64,000 bases of DNA from Thermoanaerobaculia bacterium (GTDB lineage Bacteria > Acidobacteriota > Thermoanaerobaculia > Multivoradales > JAIOJS01): positions 1 to 64,000 of the forward strand of contig JAUIDB010000016.1 in NCBI GenBank assembly GCA_030429235.1, in the 5' to 3' direction. This document shows, piece by piece, positions 23,235 through 32,444 of the stretch (positions are counted from its first letter, which is position 1; each line of letters starts with the position of its first letter). The notes under the pieces were generated by a model. That model ran no database searches. It had not been told where the DNA came from and saw only the letters and a list, made by a program, of their open reading frames with translations. The translations under genes and the position numbers were made by a program.

Positions 23235-25753
23235 GGGTAGTAGCCCTTCAGGGTACGGGCCGACGCGCCGGGGTGGTCGACCTCGACCTCGATCTCCCGA
23301 TAGACCTCGGGCTCTTCGTCGCCGCGGTTCGACTGGTAGGCGAGAAGGTACTGCGATCGGAGCTCGCGCTCGATCCGTTGATAGACCGAGTGCAACTCGC
23401 GGGCGCTCTCGATGAAGTAGGACGAGCCGCCCGTCTCGTGCGCCAGCCGTTGCAGCGCCATGCGCGCGACCTCGTTGCCGCTGGGGAGATTCAACCCGAT
23501 CGAGTAGATCGAGACTCCGGCGCGACGGGAGAACTCCAGGACCTCCTCGAACGAGTACTCGGACGCCGAATCCTCGCCGTCCGAGATGATGACCAGCATC
23601 CGCTTGCCCTGCACTCCGCTGAAGTAGTAGAGGGAGTAGATCAGGCTGTCGTACAGGGCCGTTTCCCCCTCGACCACCAGGTTGGCCAGCCCTCCGGCCA
23701 GGCGCTCCACTTTGTTGGTGAAACGAACCTCGAGCTTCGGCTGATTGTTGAACGTGATGACGCTGGCCCGGTCTCGCGGGGTGAGGAGCTTCTCGAAGAA
23801 CCCGAGCGCGGCTCGCTCGGCGTCGTCGATCACGGGCTGCATCGAGGTCGAGGTGTCGAGCAAGATGCCGGCGTGGATCGGGAGGTCTTCCATCCACTCG
23901 AAACGGAGGATCTGCTGCTCGTCCCCCTCCTCGATCACCGTGAACTTCTCGCGATCGAGACCCGAGATCGGTCGGCCCCGCCGGTCGACGACCGTGGTGT
24001 AGAGCTCGACCAGTTGCACGTCGACTTCGGCGATCTCCCCCGGCGCCTGGAGAAAGGCCACGTCCTCGGCGGTTCCTCCCTCGGCCAGGTAAGCGACGGC
24101 TCGGACGTACGACACCTCTCGGTCGGCGGGTGCGATCAACGGTTGGACGAAGGGACGCTGGTACAAAGTGGCCAGGAGCGTCTCGTCGAGGTACAGCTCC
24201 AGCCGGTCGAGCCGCTCTCCCTCGGGGAGTTCGACCACTGCCCGAGCGCGCAGTGGTGTGCCTTCGGGACGGTTGGCTCGCGGTTCGACGAGGCGTACGG
24301 CAAACCGATGAGGACCGGCGTTGATCGCGGTTTCGTCGCTGGCCAGGACCTCGCCGCCGGCATCGAGCGCCAGCGCTCGCACCGTATGGACTTGCGGTGT
24401 CCGGCCGAGATTCAGTTCGATGTCGTAGGGCGGGTTGCGCTTGGAGAGGACCTCTCGGTCGTCGAGTTCGAAACGCACCCGAGCCACCTCGCCGCGGACG
24501 GAGGCGTGGACGCGGATCATCCCCGTCACCAGTTCCGAGGGCACGGGCGACAGGACGACGGCGACCTCGTCTTCCAGTCTGGGGTCGTCGGCGGCCGCCG
24601 CGGTCAGCGCCGCCGGACCCAACACCGGAGACCGCCCGGAAGCGACCACCGGAACTTCCAGCGTACTCTCCTGCCGGAAGAAGGCCTCGCCGTGCAGGTC
24701 CTCGAGCTTGACGATCAGGTCGTAGGTACCGGGTCGCAGGAAGCGCTCGATGAGCACTGGGATCGAGGGACCGTCGACGGCGTTCTCCGGTAGGTCGAAC
24801 CGATAGCGGAAGCTGTCGAACAAGCGGCCCTGTCGTAGGACCTCGCCATCGACGAGGAAGGCGAAGCCTCGACGGTCCCCGTCGCCTCCCACCGTCGCCG
24901 CCTGCCGAGGTACGGCGAGCAGGCCCTGCACTACGGTACGGCTCTGATGGCGCCGCGGGAAGTCGACCGAGACCGCCACCGGGATCTCCCGCGAACCCTC
25001 CGGCAGGTCGGTACTACGGGCCGAGAAGGCCAGTACCCACTCTTCGTTGGGGTGCAGCACCGGTTCCAACTGTCGTTGGATGTCGGACCAGCGGGAGGCC
25101 GAGAGCAGGTGGTTGGCCAGTTCGGAACCGCGCAGGCACCCCTCGGCGATCTGCTGGACGGCGACTCGGGGGTCGGAGGGAGATGCCATGACGAAGAGCG
25201 AGCCGAGGCCGTGGAAGGGATCCCAGACTTCGTACACCCCGTCGCGGTTGCCCAGCGGCTGGACGAAGGCGAGAGAGAATCCACCCCCGACCAGGTAGTT
25301 GTTGCGGTAGACCCAGACCTCGACCGGGTCGAGCAGCCCGCTGCATCGCGCCTCGATGCGATGGTCCGGAGCTCCGAACAGTCGCATCGTGGGGGCCCGG
25401 TCATCGGCGAGATCGAAGTCGCGAGCCAGTTCTCCGTGGCTGTGCCAGCGTTCGGCGAGTTCGTTGCGGGCGGTGGCGGGATAGGGGTCCCGCACGCGCC
25501 AGAACTCCTCGATGAACGCATCGCGTTGGTAGTCGCGGGCCAGTCCGAGGAAGATCGCGCGTTCCGAGTCCTGGATCAACAGCGTGACCTCCTCGAGCCA
25601 TTCGCGGTGCTCGGCGGTGAGGTGGCTGGTCTCGGGATCGAACCCCTCGTCGGGCCCCTGGGCTTGGGCGACCCCAGCCAGGAGCAGGGCGAGACCGCCG
25701 AAACCCACGCGTAGTCGTTGCCTCCAGGTTCCGACGGTCGATCGCTGCTTCAT
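23231..25753 (-). CDS. Secreted GWxTD-like/VWFA protein, copy 1
   Basis: A protein of 840 aa with a clean signal peptide ending AQA (residue about 32). Residues about 45-190 match the GWxTD-type domain (RDAFIEEFWRVRDPYPATAR, then LFGAPD and VEVWVY), though the GWxTD motif itself is missing. The middle is beta-rich and holds EKFTVIEEGDEQ, the hallmark that precedes the VWFA domain in the Acidobacterial VWFA-related family. The VWFA domain (about 630-815) has an intact metal site, D-T-S-T-S, and SDGEDS. It ends in GYYP. Paralogous to the gene upstream. The function of the family is not known. Confidence 0.85.
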   Translation of the reverse strand: MKQRSTVGTWRQRLRVGFGGLALLLAGVAQAQGPDEGFDPETSHLTAEHREWLEEVTLLIQDSERAIFLGLARDYQRDAFIEEFWRVRDPYPATARNELAERWHSHGELARDFDLADDRAPTMRLFGAPDHRIEARCSGLLDPVEVWVYRNNYLVGGGFSLAFVQPLGNRDGVYEVWDPFHGLGSLFVMASPSDPRVAVQQIAEGCLRGSELANHLLSASRWSDIQRQLEPVLHPNEEWVLAFSARSTDLPEGSREIPVAVSVDFPRRHQSRTVVQGLLAVPRQAATVGGDGDRRGFAFLVDGEVLRQGRLFDSFRYRFDLPENAVDGPSIPVLIERFLRPGTYDLIVKLEDLHGEAFFRQESTLEVPVVASGRSPVLGPAALTAAAADDPRLEDEVAVVLSPVPSELVTGMIRVHASVRGEVARVRFELDDREVLSKRNPPYDIELNLGRTPQVHTVRALALDAGGEVLASDETAINAGPHRFAVRLVEPRANRPEGTPLRARAVVELPEGERLDRLELYLDETLLATLYQRPFVQPLIAPADREVSYVRAVAYLAEGGTAEDVAFLQAPGEIAEVDVQLVELYTTVVDRRGRPISGLDREKFTVIEEGDEQQILRFEWMEDLPIHAGILLDTSTSMQPVIDDAERAALGFFEKLLTPRDRASVITFNNQPKLEVRFTNKVERLAGGLANLVVEGETALYDSLIYSLYYFSGVQGKRMLVIISDGEDSASEYSFEEVLEFSRRAGVSIYSIGLNLPSGNEVARMALQRLAHETGGSSYFIESARELHSVYQRIERELRSQYLLAYQSNRGDEEPEVYREIEVEVDHPGASARTLKGYYP

Positions 25754-25765
25754 GGGCCGATTCTA
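25754..25765 (-). promoter_or_regulatory. Leaderless-type -10 between the VWFA paralogues
   Basis: On the reverse strand the TAA stop of the upstream gene is followed at once by TAGAAT (25765-25760), 6 nt and ATG 25753. Copy 1 thus appears to have its own leaderless promoter although only 12 nt separate the genes. Confidence 0.5.
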
Positions 25766-28381
25766 TTAGGGGTAGTAGCCGCGAATGGTCTCCGCCTTGG
25801 CTCCTGGACTGGCGACCTGGACCTCGACGGTCCGGAAGTCGTCCGAACTACTGGAATTGGTGGACTGGTAGGCCAGCAGATACTGCGACCGCAGTTCGGC
25901 CTCGATCTGGTCGTAGATCGCCGCCAGGGCGGCGGCGTCTTCGACGAAGAAGCTCTGTCCTCCGGTCTCTTCGGCCAGTCGGGTCAGTTTGCGCCGCGCC
26001 TCGAACTCCCGCTTGGCGAAGCCGATTCCGATCGAGTAGATCGTGACCCCGGCCCGACGGGTGAAGTCGAGGGTCTCGGGGAAGTCGAAATCGGAGCTCT
26101 CGTCCTTTCCGTCGGAGATCACGATCAGGGCGCGCTGTCCCCGGATGCCGTTGAAGTAGTAGAGCGAGAACACGATGCTGTCGTAGAGGGCGGTACCCCG
26201 CTCCGCCTTGAGACCGGCGAGGCTGCCGCCCAGTGAGACGATGCGGTTGGTGAACTTCTGAGCCAGGAAGGGGCGGTCGTTGAAGGTGATCAGCGCCGCC
26301 CGATCCCTCTCGGAGACCGTCTCCTGGAAGAAGTCGAGGGCTGCTTTCTGGGCCTCGGGCAGGTTCTCCTCCATCGAAGCCGAGACGTCGAGCAGGATCG
26401 CGGCGTGGAAGGGTAGATCCTCTACTTTGTCGAAGCGGCTGACGGACTGCGGCACACCGTCTTCACGCACGCTGAAGTTTTGCTTCGAGAGCCCATCCAC
26501 CGGTCGCCCGTCGCGTCCGCGCACCGTGGTGAACAGCTCGACGAACTGGACGTCGATCTCCTCGAGACCTTCGGGCGCGTTGACGAAGACGTGATCGCGA
26601 GCCTCGTTGCCATCGGCGAGGTAGGCCACGGCTTCGAACGACGCCAACTGGCTGGCTTGCGGCAGGACCACTGGCTGCTCCCAAGGCGGTTGAAAGACCG
26701 TCGAGATCAGCTCCTCGTCGAGATAGAACTCGACTCGGTCGATGATCTGGTCGGCCGGAGCCTCGATGGTGGCGCGAGCATTGAAGCTACGGGCAAAGGA
26801 CTGCCCGGGCCTCGGAGAGTCGAGGCGGACCGCGAAGCGATGGGCACTGGCGTTGATCAGGAGCTCGTCGTGAGCCACGATCTCCCCCTCCGCATCGTAG
26901 GCAGTCGCTTCGAGCAGCTGCGATTTAGGAAGTCGGCCGAGGTCGAGATCGACCGAGAACGGAGCCTTCCGCTTGTCGAGAATCGGCTTGCCGTCGAGGG
27001 AGAACACTACGTTGACGATGTCGTCACCGGTGGTGAGGGTTTCGAACCGCACGTGACCGAGCTGCATGGATCCCATCGGCTCGATGATCTCCAGGGTCGT
27101 GTCGAGGCGTGAGATGGCGCGGTTGGCCTCCTCGAGCAAGCGCGCCGTCTCGGCGTCGGCCGGGGGCGGAGCCACGGCCTCGACCACCGGTACCACCAGC
27201 GCCTGGTCCACTCGGTGGTACTGCTTCTGGTTGAGATCTTCCAGTCGCAGAATCAGGCGGTAGTCGCCGGGGCGGAGGCGTCGTTGGAAGACGATGGGGA
27301 GGGGAACGGCTGCGTCCCCCGTGGTCTCGGCGGCCGGGAAGTCGAACTTGTAGCGGAAGCGGTCGAACAGTTTCTCCCCCTGCAGAATCTCGCCGGTCAG
27401 GACGAGGTTGCGCGAGCGAGCGCCGGCGAGCTCGGCTTCGCCCAGGACGTCGGGCGGGACCTCGATCAGCGTCTGCACCACGGTTCGACTCTGGTGCCGG
27501 GCCGGGAACTCGAAGTGGATCTCGGCCGGGAACGTCGCGGCCTGGGGCGGGAGATCGGTGGTGTACGAAGCAAAGGTCGCAACCCACTCTCCGGACGGTG
27601 GCTGGACCGGTTCGAGGAGCCGCATGATCATGGTCGGATAGCCGATCGCACCTTGCGAGTAGGCGAAGTTCAGGACGGCGAGTAGCGCGTCGTCGTCGAG
27701 ACACCGTTCCTGGATCGCCTGGATCACCTCCCCGTCCGAGGGGTTGAAGCTGAGATCGTTGGCGGCGATGCCCGTGCGAACGATCTCGTCGAGGCCGGCG
27801 CTCGGCTCCCAGAGCCGCCACTCGAACTGGCCATCGCGCTGGTAGAAGAGCAGCAACATGTCGTCCGGCACCCGCTCGTCCTTCTCGTAGAACCAGACCT
27901 CAGACGGCCAGAGCAGGCGGCACTTGGTCTCGACCCGAGCGTCCGGGAAGCCGTTGAGGAGGAGGATGCGGGCTCGATCCTCGTCAAGCGATCCGAAGTT
28001 GGCCCTCGCCATCTGGAGCCTTTCCTCCCAATCGCGGCGGAACTCGTTGCGGGCCGTGTTCGAGTAGTGGTCCCGGCTCTCCCAGAACTCGTCGATGAAG
28101 GCCTCGCGTTCGTAGTCTTCGTCCAGCTCCATGAAGATCGCCAGCTCGGCGGTGCTCATGAGGATCTCCACCTCGAGGATGAACTCTTGATACTTGGGAG
28201 GCAGCTCCTGCACCCGCTCCAGCAGCGCCTTGCGTTGCTTTCGCTCCTTGCGCTTGGTCCCGGCGTCGGCGGCACTGCCGAAACCTACGGCGAGCAGCAC
28301 CAGCAGGGCCACCAGGCGCAGGGGCAAGGCTCGTTTCGGGGGTCGGTCGTGGGAGGGGTGGGGGCAGAGAGCTGATTGCAT
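25766..28381 (-). CDS. Secreted GWxTD-like/VWFA protein, copy 2
   Basis: A protein of 871 aa from the ATG at 28381, chosen for the AGGA ribosome site 7 nt upstream; an upstream in-frame ATG at 28420 would add 13 residues before the signal peptide. The GWxTD-like part shows REAFIDEFWESRDHYSNTAR and LLLNGFPD. The VWFA domain (about 655-845) has D-V-S-A-S and SDGKDES. It ends IRGYYP, as does its neighbour. The two genes share order and length of all domains, so they arose by tandem duplication. Both are probably periplasmic or surface proteins. Confidence 0.85.
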   Translation of the reverse strand: MQSALCPHPSHDRPPKRALPLRLVALLVLLAVGFGSAADAGTKRKERKQRKALLERVQELPPKYQEFILEVEILMSTAELAIFMELDEDYEREAFIDEFWESRDHYSNTARNEFRRDWEERLQMARANFGSLDEDRARILLLNGFPDARVETKCRLLWPSEVWFYEKDERVPDDMLLLFYQRDGQFEWRLWEPSAGLDEIVRTGIAANDLSFNPSDGEVIQAIQERCLDDDALLAVLNFAYSQGAIGYPTMIMRLLEPVQPPSGEWVATFASYTTDLPPQAATFPAEIHFEFPARHQSRTVVQTLIEVPPDVLGEAELAGARSRNLVLTGEILQGEKLFDRFRYKFDFPAAETTGDAAVPLPIVFQRRLRPGDYRLILRLEDLNQKQYHRVDQALVVPVVEAVAPPPADAETARLLEEANRAISRLDTTLEIIEPMGSMQLGHVRFETLTTGDDIVNVVFSLDGKPILDKRKAPFSVDLDLGRLPKSQLLEATAYDAEGEIVAHDELLINASAHRFAVRLDSPRPGQSFARSFNARATIEAPADQIIDRVEFYLDEELISTVFQPPWEQPVVLPQASQLASFEAVAYLADGNEARDHVFVNAPEGLEEIDVQFVELFTTVRGRDGRPVDGLSKQNFSVREDGVPQSVSRFDKVEDLPFHAAILLDVSASMEENLPEAQKAALDFFQETVSERDRAALITFNDRPFLAQKFTNRIVSLGGSLAGLKAERGTALYDSIVFSLYYFNGIRGQRALIVISDGKDESSDFDFPETLDFTRRAGVTIYSIGIGFAKREFEARRKLTRLAEETGGQSFFVEDAAALAAIYDQIEAELRSQYLLAYQSTNSSSSDDFRTVEVQVASPGAKAETIRGYYP

Positions 28382-28486
28382 CGTAGGTTCCTGTGGGGAA
28401 GAAGCGTATTCGCGGGGCATGTCCAGGTACGCCGGGGAGCGTCGCTCGGTTGCAGCCTACCGCTGTCTCAGCCCGGCGCTGGACGA

Positions 28487-28498
28487 TATGATCGGCAG
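28487..28498 (+). promoter_or_regulatory. Leaderless-type -10 of the cysteine desulfurase gene
   Basis: TATGAT (28487-28492) is followed by 6 nt and ATG 28499. This decides the start against an in-frame start at 28376 that would overlap the divergent gene. Confidence 0.5.
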
Positions 28499-29647
28499 AT
28501 GGACGGCTACACCTACTTCGACAACAACGCCACCACCCCAGTCGATTCCCGGGTGGCGGAAGTGATGGTCCCCTGGTTGACCCAGCGGCACGGAAACGCC
28601 TCCTCGTTGCACCGGGTGGGTCGCCTCGCTCGCCACGCTGTCGATTCGGCTCGAGTCTCGGTGGCGCGTACGATCGGCGCCCAGCCGCTGGACGTACTCT
28701 TCACCGCCTCGGGCACCGAAGCCAATAACGCCGTGATCTTCGAGGTTGCGCGCTGCTGTGGTCATGGTGGCGAACTCATCGTCTCCGCGATCGAGCACCC
28801 GTCCATCCTGCGAGCCGCCGAACGCTGCGAGCAGCACGGCATGAAGGTCCATCGCGTCCGGCCCGCGGCCAACGGCGTGGTCGATGCCGGCGACATGATC
28901 TCGCACCTGAACGAGTCCACCCGACTGGTCTGTCTGATGCTTGCCAACAACGAACTGGGGACCATCCAGCCGGTGGCCGAAGTGGCGGCTGCTTGCCGGG
29001 AACGGGGCATTCCGACGCTTTGCGACGCAGTCCAGGGGGTCGGCAAACTGGACGTCGATGTGGAGGCCCTGGGGGTTGACTTCTTGAGCCTCGGAGGCCA
29101 CAAGTTCCACGGGCCGCTCGGTGCCGCCGCCCTCTGGGTGCGACCCGGAAGTCGCTTCGAAGGGTGGATGATCGGAGGCAGTCAAGAGCGTTTGCTGCGA
29201 GCGAGTACCGTCAACGTCGCGGCCGTCGTCGGCCTCGGCAAGGCCTGTGACCTGGTGCGGCAGGAGCTGCCGGAGCGCCGTCGGTTCCTACAGTCCCTGC
29301 TCGACCGGTTCGAGTCGGGGCTGGCCGCCATTCCGGGAGCGGTGCTGCACTGTGCCGATGCCCCGCGGCTGCCCCACACCTCGAACGTCGCCTTTCCCGG
29401 GTTGTCGGCCCAGGAGTTGATGCTGCGGCTGGACGCGGCCGGTTTCGCGGTGTCGACGGGCTCGGCCTGTGGTTCCGGCAAGTCCCGGCCCAGTGGCACG
29501 GTCCTGGCCCTGGGGGTGTCCGACGAGGAGGCCGCCGGGTCGATTCGGGTCAGCTTCGGCACCGAGAACACGCTCGAGGAGGTCGATCGCTTTCTCGAGG
29601 TCCTGGCTCGGGAAACGGCGGCCTTGCTGTCACCCGTTCCGGTCTGA
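28499..29647 (+). CDS. Cysteine desulfurase (NifS/IscS class)
   Basis: A protein of 382 aa. This PLP enzyme takes sulfur from cysteine as an enzyme persulfide. It begins with the expected YFDNNATTPV. The PLP-lysine is K202 in LSLGGHKFHGP; the aromatic-stacking His is in SAIEHPSI; the persulfide Cys is C324 in STGSACGSG. The gene ends 8 nt before mnmA, so the pair resembles the dedicated desulfurase/MnmA units of some bacteria, in which sulfur passes straight to the tRNA thiolase. A general role in Fe-S assembly cannot be excluded, since no isc/suf scaffold gene is near. Confidence 0.92.
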   Translation: MDGYTYFDNNATTPVDSRVAEVMVPWLTQRHGNASSLHRVGRLARHAVDSARVSVARTIGAQPLDVLFTASGTEANNAVIFEVARCCGHGGELIVSAIEHPSILRAAERCEQHGMKVHRVRPAANGVVDAGDMISHLNESTRLVCLMLANNELGTIQPVAEVAAACRERGIPTLCDAVQGVGKLDVDVEALGVDFLSLGGHKFHGPLGAAALWVRPGSRFEGWMIGGSQERLLRASTVNVAAVVGLGKACDLVRQELPERRRFLQSLLDRFESGLAAIPGAVLHCADAPRLPHTSNVAFPGLSAQELMLRLDAAGFAVSTGSACGSGKSRPSGTVLALGVSDEEAAGSIRVSFGTENTLEEVDRFLEVLARETAALLSPVPV

Positions 29648-29655
29648 GGGCTGCC

Positions 29656-30726
29656 TTGCGCGTCGCGCTCCTGCTCTCGGGCGGTGTCGACAGCTCGGTG
29701 GCGCTGCACTTGCTCCGCGAGGCGGGGCACGACGTCACCGCCTTCTACCTGAAGATCTGGCTCGAGGACGAGCTGGCCTACCTCGGGGACTGTCCCTGGG
29801 AGGAGGACCTCGACTTCGCTCGCGCTGTCGCCGAGCAGCAGGGGGTTGCACTCGAGGTGCTGTCGCTCCAGACCACCTACCATCGACGGGTGGTGGCCGA
29901 ACTGCTCGACGAACTGCGAGCCGGCCGGACACCCAGCCCCGACATCTGGTGCAACCAACGCATCAAGTTCGGGGCTTTCGTGGAAGCCCTGGAGGAGCGG
30001 GCGGGCAACGCCTTCGATGCGATCGGCTCGGGCCACTACGCGCGGGTCGAGCACGCGGCCGGCGGGTCACGACTCTTGGCCGCCGTCGATCCGGTCAAGG
30101 ACCAAACCTACTTCTTGCACCAACTGCGGCAGTCGCAGCTGGCTCGCTGCCTTTTTCCGCTGGGGGATTGGCCCAAGGAGAGGGTGCGCGAAGAGGCCGC
30201 CCGGAGAGGGCTACCGACGGCCGGCCGGCGGGACAGCCAGGGGATCTGCTTCCTTGGCAAGCTGGACTACGACTCGTTCGTGCGAGCCCACCTCGGAGAA
30301 GCTCCGGGACCGATCGTCGAGGCGGAGACTGGCCGCGAACTCGGGCGGCATCGCGGCTACTGGTTCCATACCCTCGGCCAACGCCGGGGCCTGGGTCTGT
30401 CGGGAGGCCCCTGGTACGTCGTCGCCAAAAACCCGGCCGCGAACGAAGTACGGGTGTCGCGCGATGCGGGGTCGCCGCGCGGTCCGAGCCAGCGGTTCCT
30501 CTTGCCGCACCCCCACTGGATCCACCAGGACGTCGTGGGCGAGGAGGAGCTCGAGGTCAAGGTCCGCCATGGGCCGCAGCGGATCGGGGCGACCGTTCAT
30601 CCGGGACCGGCAGGGGGACTGCGGGTGGAGTTGACGGTACCCGATCCCGGCATCGCGCCGGGTCAGTTCGCCGTGCTGTATCGGGGCGAGGAGTGTCTCG
30701 GCGGAGGAGCCATCAGCTTCGCCTGA
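29656..30726 (+). CDS. mnmA: tRNA-specific 2-thiouridylase
   Basis: A protein of 356 aa from a TTG start. MnmA puts the 2-thio group on U34 of tRNA-Lys, -Glu and -Gln. The PP-loop SGGVDSS lies at residues 8-14. The two catalytic cysteines are C99 in PDIWCNQRIKF and C198 in SQGICF. The C-terminal beta domain has FHTLGQRRGLGL and ends APGQFAVLYRGEECLGGG. Length and layout are normal. It follows the cysteine desulfurase by 8 nt and very likely shares its transcript. Confidence 0.95.
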   Translation: MRVALLLSGGVDSSVALHLLREAGHDVTAFYLKIWLEDELAYLGDCPWEEDLDFARAVAEQQGVALEVLSLQTTYHRRVVAELLDELRAGRTPSPDIWCNQRIKFGAFVEALEERAGNAFDAIGSGHYARVEHAAGGSRLLAAVDPVKDQTYFLHQLRQSQLARCLFPLGDWPKERVREEAARRGLPTAGRRDSQGICFLGKLDYDSFVRAHLGEAPGPIVEAETGRELGRHRGYWFHTLGQRRGLGLSGGPWYVVAKNPAANEVRVSRDAGSPRGPSQRFLLPHPHWIHQDVVGEEELEVKVRHGPQRIGATVHPGPAGGLRVELTVPDPGIAPGQFAVLYRGEECLGGGAISFA

Positions 30727-30817
30727 CCCTCGGCGTGCTCCGAAGGCGCGTGTCGGTGCAGAAGGCCGGATCATTGAAGCGATGCGGTCAGATAGAGTGC
30801 TTCAGACGGGAGTCACC

Positions 30818-31798
30818 ATGCGAAGAATCCGAGTGGCAGTCGATGCCGCCATCCTGCTCTTGCTTCTCGCCGCGGTCGCCCTGCCGGCGGCGGCGCAGCG
30901 CCACGGATACGCGCGCTGGGGAGGCGACCTCACTCGCATCCTGCTCGAGCCGGGAATGACAGAGGCTCCCACGACCACGATTTCGCTCGACCTGGTGGGG
31001 CAGACCTCGGGGCTGGCCGCGGCTCCGGATGGCCAGCTCTACCTGACCAACCGGGCGGCGGGGGTCGAATCGCTGGTGTTGGTCGATCCCATCTCGGGGA
31101 CCTCGACCACCGTCGGTCCGCTCGCGGTTTCGGTCGCCGGGGATCTGGCCGTCGACGAGCAGGGCCAGCTGTACATGGCCTCCGACGGGGAGCTCTATCG
31201 AGTCGACCCCGACACCGCCGGCGTGGTGGCGGTAGGCACCGACACCACGGACCTTCTGGCCCTGGCCCACCACGGCGGCCAGTTGTACGGGATCGACCTG
31301 GAAGGGACCCTGGCGGACCCGGTCTACGAACTGGTGACGATCGCATTGCCGAGCGGACAATCGACCGTGGTCTCCGAACTCCAGGGATTCATCAACGAAG
31401 CTTGCTTCGTCACGATGCCGCAGACCATGGACTTTGATCGCCACGGGGTGCTGTGGGTGGTGGTGCTGGAGTGGCACGGGGGCGGGTGTATCACGCCCTT
31501 TCCCGCGACTTCGTACGCCTATTTCGAAGACCTCGCAACGGGAGAGATGAGCGGCACCCAATCGCGGCCTGGTGGCCTGAGCTATCTACCGGGCCTGGCG
31601 ATCCAGCATCAACTCAGCGTGGTCGAGGTGCCGGCCCTGAGCCCGGTCGGGCTTCTGGTCCTCACTCTGATCCTGCTTGGTTTCGGATCGAGGACGCTGA
31701 GCCGGGCGCGTCCTAACCGTCGCTGTCGGACCGCGGGTTGCGAGGCTCGAGATCCCCAACCTCGGCCGACCCGACAACTACGACGAGTTCCCCTTTGA
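30818..31798 (+). CDS. Secreted repeat protein with IPTL-CTERM-like anchor
   Basis: A protein of 326 aa. The start is the ATG at 30818 after a GGGAG site, leading into a signal peptide ending AAA. Residues about 55-230 are short beta repeats of the SMP-30/NHL kind (GLAAAPDGQLYLTN, then DLAVDEQGQLYMAS). Near the end, VPALSPVGLLVLTLILLG followed by arginines resembles the IPTL-CTERM sorting signal processed by exosortase-like enzymes. About 27 residues follow the arginine cluster, which is unusual because such signals normally end there. The last 86 nt overlap the convergent rsmI gene. Exact function unknown. Confidence 0.6.
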   Translation: MRRIRVAVDAAILLLLLAAVALPAAAQRHGYARWGGDLTRILLEPGMTEAPTTTISLDLVGQTSGLAAAPDGQLYLTNRAAGVESLVLVDPISGTSTTVGPLAVSVAGDLAVDEQGQLYMASDGELYRVDPDTAGVVAVGTDTTDLLALAHHGGQLYGIDLEGTLADPVYELVTIALPSGQSTVVSELQGFINEACFVTMPQTMDFDRHGVLWVVVLEWHGGGCITPFPATSYAYFEDLATGEMSGTQSRPGGLSYLPGLAIQHQLSVVEVPALSPVGLLVLTLILLGFGSRTLSRARPNRRCRTAGCEARDPQPRPTRQLRRVPL

Positions 31799-32444
31799 CG
31801 CGCTCTTTGGCCGCGAGGAGGTCCACGACGTCGGAGATCCGACCGCGCAGGGTCTCCTCGTGCAGTTTGGTCAGTTCTCGCGCCACCGCGATGCGCCGAT
31901 CTCCCAGCACTTCGTGAGCGTCTCGTAGGCTGCGTACGATCCGATGGGGGGACTCGAACAGGATCAGGGTGTGGTCGAACTCCCGATAGCGCTCGAAGAA
32001 GCGCCGCCGCTTGCCGGGCTTGGCGGGAGGAAAGCCCACGAAGGTGTAGGGCAGCGGGGGCAGGCCGGAAACCACCAGCGCCGCCAAGGCGGCGGAGGGG
32101 CCCGGGACGGTGGTGATGGGTAGTCCGGCGGTACTGGCGGCGCGGACGACGAGGAAGCCCGGATCGGAGAGCAGTGGCGTGCCGGCGTCGCTGACCAGCG
32201 CGAGGTGTTCCCCCGCCAGCAGCGCTTCGAGGACCTGATCGACCCGTCGCCGCTCGTTGTGCTCATGGAGCGAGAGCAGGGGCTTCTTGACTCCGATGTG
32301 GGCCATCAGTCGACCGGTGCGGCGCGTGTCCTCACAGAGGATGCGGTCGGCGGCCAACAGCTCGGCACGGGCCCGAGGCGACAGGTCGTCCAGGTTGCCG
32401 ATCGGGGTCGCGATGACCGTCAGCCGGCCGGTGGTGGAGTTCAC
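31713..32444 (-). CDS. rsmI: 16S rRNA 2'-O-ribose C1402 methyltransferase
   Basis: A protein of 243 aa from a GTG start that overlaps the upstream stop (GTGA). RsmI methylates the ribose of C1402 in 16S rRNA with SAM. It has the tetrapyrrole-methylase fold with TVIATPIGNLDDLSPRA at the start, LCEDTRRTGRLM, ALVSDAGTPLLSDPG and TTVPGPSAALAALVVSGLP, all diagnostic. The usual C-terminal helical extension is short. Third gene of an apparent slt-surA-like-rsmI run. Confidence 0.95.
   Translation of the reverse strand: MNSTTGRLTVIATPIGNLDDLSPRARAELLAADRILCEDTRRTGRLMAHIGVKKPLLSLHEHNERRRVDQVLEALLAGEHLALVSDAGTPLLSDPGFLVVRAASTAGLPITTVPGPSAALAALVVSGLPPLPYTFVGFPPAKPGKRRRFFERYREFDHTLILFESPHRIVRSLRDAHEVLGDRRIAVARELTKLHEETLRGRISDVVDLLAAKERVKGELVVVVGSAEVGDLEPRNPRSDSDG

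Noticed and set aside
22949-24793. 614-codon forward open frame
   Set aside because: Antisense to maf and the VWFA gene, which both have clear motifs.
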